NCBI RefSeq assembly: GCF_000422845.1
Contig: NZ_AUGV01000004.1
Span: 186,001 to 250,000 of the forward strand
Source: Oceanobacter kriegii DSM 6294
Lineage (GTDB): Bacteria > Pseudomonadota > Gammaproteobacteria > Pseudomonadales > Oceanobacteraceae
DNA length: 64,000 bases
Reading direction: 5' to 3'
Part shown: positions 59,968 to 64,000 of the stretch, piece by piece
How the letters are laid out: each line of letters begins with the position of its first letter
How positions within the stretch are numbered: position 1 is the stretch's first letter
Program-made: the position numbers and the translations under genes
The notes under the pieces: generated by a model
Told to the model about the DNA's origin: nothing
Seen by the model: the letters and a program-made list of their open reading frames with translations, nothing else
The model's database searches: none

Positions 59968-61140
59968 ATGAATGAAACTACAGCAACTGCAGCGTCCGTC
60001 GCTGTTGAGCAAACACCCAAGGCGAACTGGATCAACTGGCTGAAAATTGCCGGCCTGGTGTATTTGCTGCTGGTCGCCGTATCTACCATTGGTAGTGGTT
60101 TTAAATTGGCGTCTGGCGACCATGCCAAGGAATTGTTTGAGTTTGCCAGCAACCCGTTGACTGGCTTGATTGTCGGTACTGTTGCTACTGCCCTGATTCA
60201 ATCCTCCAGTACGGTTACTTCGATCATTGTTGGTCTGGTTGCCGGTGGCCTGCCGGTACAAATTGCCATTCCGATGATCATGGGCGCCAACATTGGCACC
60301 ACCATCACCAACACCATCGTGAGCCTGGGCCACGTACGTCAGGGCGCTGAATTCCGCCGCGCATTCTCTGCGGCCACTGTGCATGACTTCTTCAACCTGC
60401 TGGCAGTGATGATTTTCCTGCCGCTGGAAATCATGTTCGGCTTCCTTGAAAAAATCGGTGCGTCGGTATCCTCCATGCTGGTGGGCGCTGACTCCATGTC
60501 GATGAAAGGTCTGAACTTCATCAAGCCACTGGTTAAGCCACCGGTGAGCTTTATTAAAGGCCACTCCGAATCGCTGATGGGCGACACCGCTGGCGGTATC
60601 GTCATGGTGGTTCTGGGCATCGCCCTGATCTTTGTCGTCATCACACTGATCGGCAAGCTGCTGAAAGCCCTGCTGGTGGGTAAAGCGAAAGAAATCCTTC
60701 ACTCTGCCGTTGGTCGTGGCCCGGTTTCCGGCATTGCATCCGGCACCCTGATTACTGTTCTGGTTCAATCCAGCTCCACCACCACCAGCCTGATCGTGCC
60801 GTTGGCCGGCAGCGGTGTGTTCACCCTGCGTCAGATTTTCCCGTTCACCCTGGGCGCCAACATTGGTACCACGGTAACGGCCTTGCTGGCTGCCACAGCG
60901 GTAACAGGCCCGAACGCAGTATTCGCCCTGCAAGTGGCCCTGGTGCACCTGACCTTTAACCTGATGTCTGTGGTATTTATTTACAGCATCCCGTTCTTGC
61001 GTAATATTCCATTGTTCGCTGCAGAAAAACTGGCTGACGCTGCGGTTGAAAACAAGCTGTACGCAGGCGGCTACATTCTGCTGGTGTTCTTCATTGCCCC
61101 ACTGGTGCTGATTGGCGGCAGTCAGGCGCTGGGTCTGTAA
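59968..61140 (+). CDS. Na+/phosphate cotransporter family protein (NptA/PhoT-like)
   Basis: A 390-residue membrane protein with two inverted repeats, each holding the signature QSSSTVTS / QSSSTTTS and GANIGTTITN / GANIGTTVTA motifs that form the phosphate and sodium sites. Residues 17-390 contain about eight helices. It takes up phosphate with sodium. It lacks the C-terminal PhoU-like domain found in the longer YjbB type. A PHO box precedes it and a small helical protein gene follows by 11 bases in the same operon. Confidence 0.93.
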   Translation: MNETTATAASVAVEQTPKANWINWLKIAGLVYLLLVAVSTIGSGFKLASGDHAKELFEFASNPLTGLIVGTVATALIQSSSTVTSIIVGLVAGGLPVQIAIPMIMGANIGTTITNTIVSLGHVRQGAEFRRAFSAATVHDFFNLLAVMIFLPLEIMFGFLEKIGASVSSMLVGADSMSMKGLNFIKPLVKPPVSFIKGHSESLMGDTAGGIVMVVLGIALIFVVITLIGKLLKALLVGKAKEILHSAVGRGPVSGIASGTLITVLVQSSSTTTSLIVPLAGSGVFTLRQIFPFTLGANIGTTVTALLAATAVTGPNAVFALQVALVHLTFNLMSVVFIYSIPFLRNIPLFAAEKLADAAVENKLYAGGYILLVFFIAPLVLIGGSQALGL

Positions 61141-61151
61141 GGAGTAGGTCC

Positions 61152-61370
61152 ATGTACGAAAGCAAAGCTGAACTGGAAAACAAGATCGCCAACCTGGAAG
61201 CCCGCTTGGTTGATCTGAAAGATCGTCTGGCTCGTATCGAGCAGACAGAACAACACGATGCAGTGGAACATGTCGATGAGTACATGGAAGTGCTGGATCG
61301 TGAATTTGCCAGCTTGCGTGAATACTGGCCGGTGGCTCTGCAAGAACTGCAAAAGCTGTTCAAGAAGTAA
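61152..61370 (+). CDS. Small coiled-coil protein in the phosphate symporter operon
   Basis: A 72-residue, highly charged protein. Residues 3-36 (ESKAELENKIANLEARLVDLKDRLARIE) are a clear coiled coil and residues 40-72 a second helix. It is not a family I can name; its N-terminal helix resembles SlyX-type coiled coils in character only. GGAG precedes the ATG, and the gene starts 11 bases after the symporter stop and ends at a shared terminator, so the two are co-transcribed. Confidence 0.8.
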   Translation: MYESKAELENKIANLEARLVDLKDRLARIEQTEQHDAVEHVDEYMEVLDREFASLREYWPVALQELQKLFKK

Positions 61371-61402
61371 CAGAGCCGGTTTCAGAGTCTTCTGAAACAG
61401 AC

Positions 61403-61434
61403 AAAAACGCCCGCTATGTAGCGGGCGTTTTTGT
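61403..61434 (+). terminator. Bidirectional terminator after the symporter operon
   Basis: AAAAACGCCCGCT / AGCGGGCGTTTTT stem with the loop ATGT. T-rich sequence on both strands lets it serve the convergent MscS gene too. Confidence 0.93.
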
Positions 61435-61478
61435 GTCTGCTGTATGACTTAATAGAACCTGGTAATCAGCCAGAGCCC

Positions 61479-62804
61479 CTAACGGCCATTCGAGCCACTG
61501 CCGTCGCCATTACTCTCCCCACCTGAATCACCGTTCTCTGTGGCCACGTCCTGTTGCTGACTGGCATACGCCATCGCCTGCTTCTGACGGTCGCTCAGGG
61601 CTTCTGGTTTTGGTTCTGATTTTGACTCTGGTATCGGCCCTGGCTTTGATTCGGCACCAGATTCAGATTCAGACTCAGCCGCAGCCGCAGCCGCTGAAGG
61701 CTTACGGGACTGCATCAAGGTATCGAGATCCACCTGCTCCTGAGAAAGGTTCAGAGCCCGAATTGGATACGGAATGGTGATGCCCTCTTCGCCGTAACGA
61801 CGGTGCAGCTTTTTCACAAATTCCGACTTCAGTACAAAGCTGTCAGCGTATTCCAGCGCCCGCAGCACCACGGTGAAATTGATGCTGGAGTCGCCAAAGG
61901 TGTGGTACATCACCATGGGTTCAAACTCCGATTGGCCACCGTCGGTGTCTTTCAAAATGGCTCTGGCAACCTCCAGGGTTACCTGTTCAACGTGCTCCAG
62001 GTCAGAGTCGTAGTGCACCCCTACTTCCACCAGCACCGACAGTTCCTTCGCCGGGTAGTCGTAGTTCAGGACCTTGGATTCCGAGATTCGGCTGTTAGGC
62101 AGCACCACGGTGTTGTTCTGCAGCATTTTCACCCAGGTCGAACGCCAGCCGATTTTTTGCACATAGCCCATTTCGCCGGATTCCAGCTGAATAAAGTCAC
62201 CCACCTTGAACGGCTTGTCGACCAGCAGTTGAACCCCGGAGAAAAAGTTTTCCAGCGTCGGTTGTAACGCCAGCGCAACAGCCAACGAGGTGATCCCCAG
62301 TGAGGCAATAATGGGGGTGACAGAAATACCCAGCGTCCCCAGCAGCACCAATAAACCAAGGCCAAATATGAGCCCTCGAACCAGCCCCCGCGCCAACCCC
62401 TGACTGTTGTACAAAATCGGCGAACGACGGGTGTAATGATCCAGCGTGCCAACCGAGAGCCGGTCGAAAAAGACGATAATGGCGAACACCAGCAGGATTT
62501 TGGCAATCACGCTGGCAATCAAATCGAAGTTCTTGCCGCTGAGGTCAAAGTGCTCGAACAGGCGTTCCAGCACCACCAGATGAAAACCAATAATCACAAT
62601 GGTTAATGGCAAACCCAGTGCCCGCATAAACAGCGAATCAAAGAACCATTTGGTCTTATCGGTGACTTTTGCCAGACGCGCCAGCAACAGGGTTTTCAGT
62701 CCCAGAAACACCATCAAAGACGCCAATGAGATACCCGAGGCAATGGCCCAGGTGGGCAGATTCAGTTCCGCCATGTAACTGGCCAGCTGGTCCAGTCCTT
62801 CCAT
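61479..62804 (-). CDS. MscS-family mechanosensitive ion channel
   Basis: A 441-residue protein. Four hydrophobic segments lie between residues 15 and 130, then the pore helix and beta domain: GISVTPIIASLGITSLAVALALQPTLENFFSG followed by DKPFKVGDFIQL and VVLPNSRI. The channel opens on membrane tension to release solutes. Residues 375-441 form an unusual Ser/Glu/Pro/Gly-rich, probably disordered cytoplasmic tail (SESESGAESKPGP...GDGSGSNGR). It is convergent with the phosphate symporter operon. The spacer to the DctP gene holds a hairpin. Confidence 0.93.
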   Translation of the reverse strand: MEGLDQLASYMAELNLPTWAIASGISLASLMVFLGLKTLLLARLAKVTDKTKWFFDSLFMRALGLPLTIVIIGFHLVVLERLFEHFDLSGKNFDLIASVIAKILLVFAIIVFFDRLSVGTLDHYTRRSPILYNSQGLARGLVRGLIFGLGLLVLLGTLGISVTPIIASLGITSLAVALALQPTLENFFSGVQLLVDKPFKVGDFIQLESGEMGYVQKIGWRSTWVKMLQNNTVVLPNSRISESKVLNYDYPAKELSVLVEVGVHYDSDLEHVEQVTLEVARAILKDTDGGQSEFEPMVMYHTFGDSSINFTVVLRALEYADSFVLKSEFVKKLHRRYGEEGITIPYPIRALNLSQEQVDLDTLMQSRKPSAAAAAAESESESGAESKPGPIPESKSEPKPEALSDRQKQAMAYASQQQDVATENGDSGGESNGDGSGSNGR

Positions 62805-62892
62805 ATCAGACTCCGGTTGGAAGTGAGTTCACGCTTCAGAGAGTCGTTGCAGGCAGGATTGTTCAACCGGATTGTGGTGTTTGTGAGGTGCA

Positions 62893-62923
62893 GATGCCCC
62901 GGGTCTTCAGTCCCGGGCATCTC
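62893..62923. other. Hairpin between the DctP gene and the MscS gene
   Basis: AGATGCCCCGGG pairs with CCCGGGCATCT with one bulged base and a short loop. There is no T run on either side, so it may be a weak terminator or an RNA-stabilising element behind dctP. Confidence 0.5.
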
Positions 62924-62952
62924 AGAAGGGTTGCTAATGCAGGTCTGGCTGA

Positions 62953-63936
62953 TTACTGGTTATACGACTTGGCTGCCAGAATCAGGTCCGGGCCAATTTC
63001 ATTGGCAAACTGTTGCCATACCGGCGCCATCGCCAGTTCCCACGCGGCGCGTTGCTGATCACTCAGGGTCACAATTTCGCTGTGGCCAAAGTCAATCACC
63101 GACTGGCGATTCTCGTCGTTATTGGCCGCAGCCACCTGATTACCAAAGGCAATGGCTTCCGCCATGATCTGGTCCAGTTCAACCCGAATGTCCGCTGGCA
63201 GGTTCTGCCAGAATTCCGCAGAGGTAATCACCATGTAGTCCAGCAAACCGTGGTTGCTTTCGGTGATGTACTTCTGGTGGCGATGCAGGTGGGCACTGTA
63301 AATGTTCGACCAGGTGTTTTCCTGACCATTCACCTTGCCACGCGCCAGCATATTGAAGACATCCGGGAAGGCGGCTTTCACCCCTTCCGCACCCAGCACT
63401 TCAAACTGCGCCTTGATCACTTCAGAAGACATGATGCGAAAACGTTTGCCATTGGCGTCTTCCGGAACCCGCAGCGGGTCATTGGCCGACATTTGTTTCA
63501 TGCCGTTATGCAGGTAGCCCAAGCCCAGTACACCTTGGTCAACCGTGGCCTGCAGCAGCGCCTTACCCTGCGGGGAATTCTGGAAGCGGTCTACTGCGGC
63601 CATGTCCTTGAACAGGAACGGCAGATCGAACACCTGCAGTTTTGGCGTCAGACGCTTGAGCTTGGACAATGCCGGGGCAGCCAGTTCCAGCTTGCCTTCC
63701 TGCAACGCAGACACCACTTCGGAGTCCAGGTACATCAGTGAACGGGGGTAAATTTTGACTTCCACACGCCCTTTCAGGCGTTCTTCCACCAGTTTTTTGA
63801 AGTGTTTGGCCATCTGGCCCTTTGGCGCTTTGCCAGACACTGTGTGGGAAAAGCGAATCTGGATGGGATCAGCGTGTACCGTGGCGGCACACAGAGAGAC
63901 AATAACCGACGTCAGCACGGCAATAGCCAGCTTCAT
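62953..63936 (-). CDS. TRAP transporter solute receptor, DctP family
   Basis: A 327-residue periplasmic receptor. Residues 1-22 are a signal peptide (MKLAIAVLTSVIVSLCAATVHA), the rest a DctP fold: IRFSHTVSGKAPKGQMAKHFKKLVEERLKGRVEVKIYP near the N-terminus. The middle contains GKRFRIMSSEVIKAQFEVLGA with the arginine that usually binds a carboxylate, and VNGQENTWSNI. It would deliver a C4-dicarboxylate or other organic acid to a DctQM permease. No dctQ or dctM is on the downstream side inside the window; they may be elsewhere. AGGAG precedes the ATG. Confidence 0.93.
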   Translation of the reverse strand: MKLAIAVLTSVIVSLCAATVHADPIQIRFSHTVSGKAPKGQMAKHFKKLVEERLKGRVEVKIYPRSLMYLDSEVVSALQEGKLELAAPALSKLKRLTPKLQVFDLPFLFKDMAAVDRFQNSPQGKALLQATVDQGVLGLGYLHNGMKQMSANDPLRVPEDANGKRFRIMSSEVIKAQFEVLGAEGVKAAFPDVFNMLARGKVNGQENTWSNIYSAHLHRHQKYITESNHGLLDYMVITSAEFWQNLPADIRVELDQIMAEAIAFGNQVAAANNDENRQSVIDFGHSEIVTLSDQQRAAWELAMAPVWQQFANEIGPDLILAAKSYNQ

Positions 63937-64000
63937 AGGAGACTCCTGATTATTATTAGAATTATTTTATGATCAAGGGACCCTCTGAATAACTCTGCAC

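Overview
The window looks like a chromosomal segment of a marine, aerobic gammaproteobacterium of the Oceanospirillales/Pseudomonadales type. The reasons are the leuC-leuD-leuB-asd-fimV order with a divergent LysR gene, the sdhCDAB-sucAB-lpdA-sucCD block divergent from gltA, a recC-recB-recD operon, a TRAP-type solute receptor and gamma-type chemotaxis proteins. Genus assignment is not possible from reading alone. There are no insertion sequences, phage genes, CRISPR arrays, rRNAs or tRNAs that I can see, and codon use looks even throughout.

Layout. 1-7 kb: minus-strand leucine biosynthesis genes (leuC, leuD, leuB), asd and the first codons of a FimV-like gene, then a divergent LysR regulator and a two-domain universal stress protein. 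7-9 kb: a propionyl-CoA synthetase-like gene. 9.3-22.2 kb: TCA-cycle genes (sdhCDAB, sucAB, lpdA, sucCD) on the minus strand and gltA on the plus strand, with two readable divergent promoters between sdhC and gltA. 22.5-26.8 kb: signalling genes, namely a small protein with a CheZ-like D-x3-Q motif, a MOSC protein, CheV and an EAL-HDOD protein. 26.8-32.6 kb: envelope genes (heptosyltransferase I, a flippase-like membrane protein, a GT2 and an ArnT-like glycosyltransferase, a PAP2 phosphatase). 32.8-39.1 kb: fabB followed by a 1626-residue single-chain biotin-dependent carboxylase. 39.3-43.7 kb: a porin and a DUF748/AsmA-like protein. 43.8-53.8 kb: recC-recB-recD. 54.2-57.3 kb: a 2H-phosphoesterase-like protein, an acyl-CoA thioesterase, a TrhO-type tRNA hydroxylase and a small coiled-coil protein. 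57.5-59.6 kb: a MoxR ATPase / VWA pair. 59.8-61.4 kb: PHO boxes, a Na+/phosphate symporter and a small helical protein. 61.4-64 kb: an MscS channel and a DctP receptor.

The most unusual item is the single polypeptide at 34228-39108. It carries, in order, an AccA-like carboxyltransferase, a long helical linker, an AccD-like carboxyltransferase without the zinc finger, a biotin carboxylase and a biotin carrier domain. It lies directly downstream of fabB, so the gene pair could couple malonyl-CoA supply to chain elongation. Other points worth checking are divergent PHO boxes between the MoxR operon and the phosphate symporter, a hairpin that hides the ribosome binding site of a TTG-started MOSC gene, an 8-bp inverted repeat in the fabB leader, a possible CTG-started small gene before the CheZ-like gene, and linker insertions in RecD and RecB.
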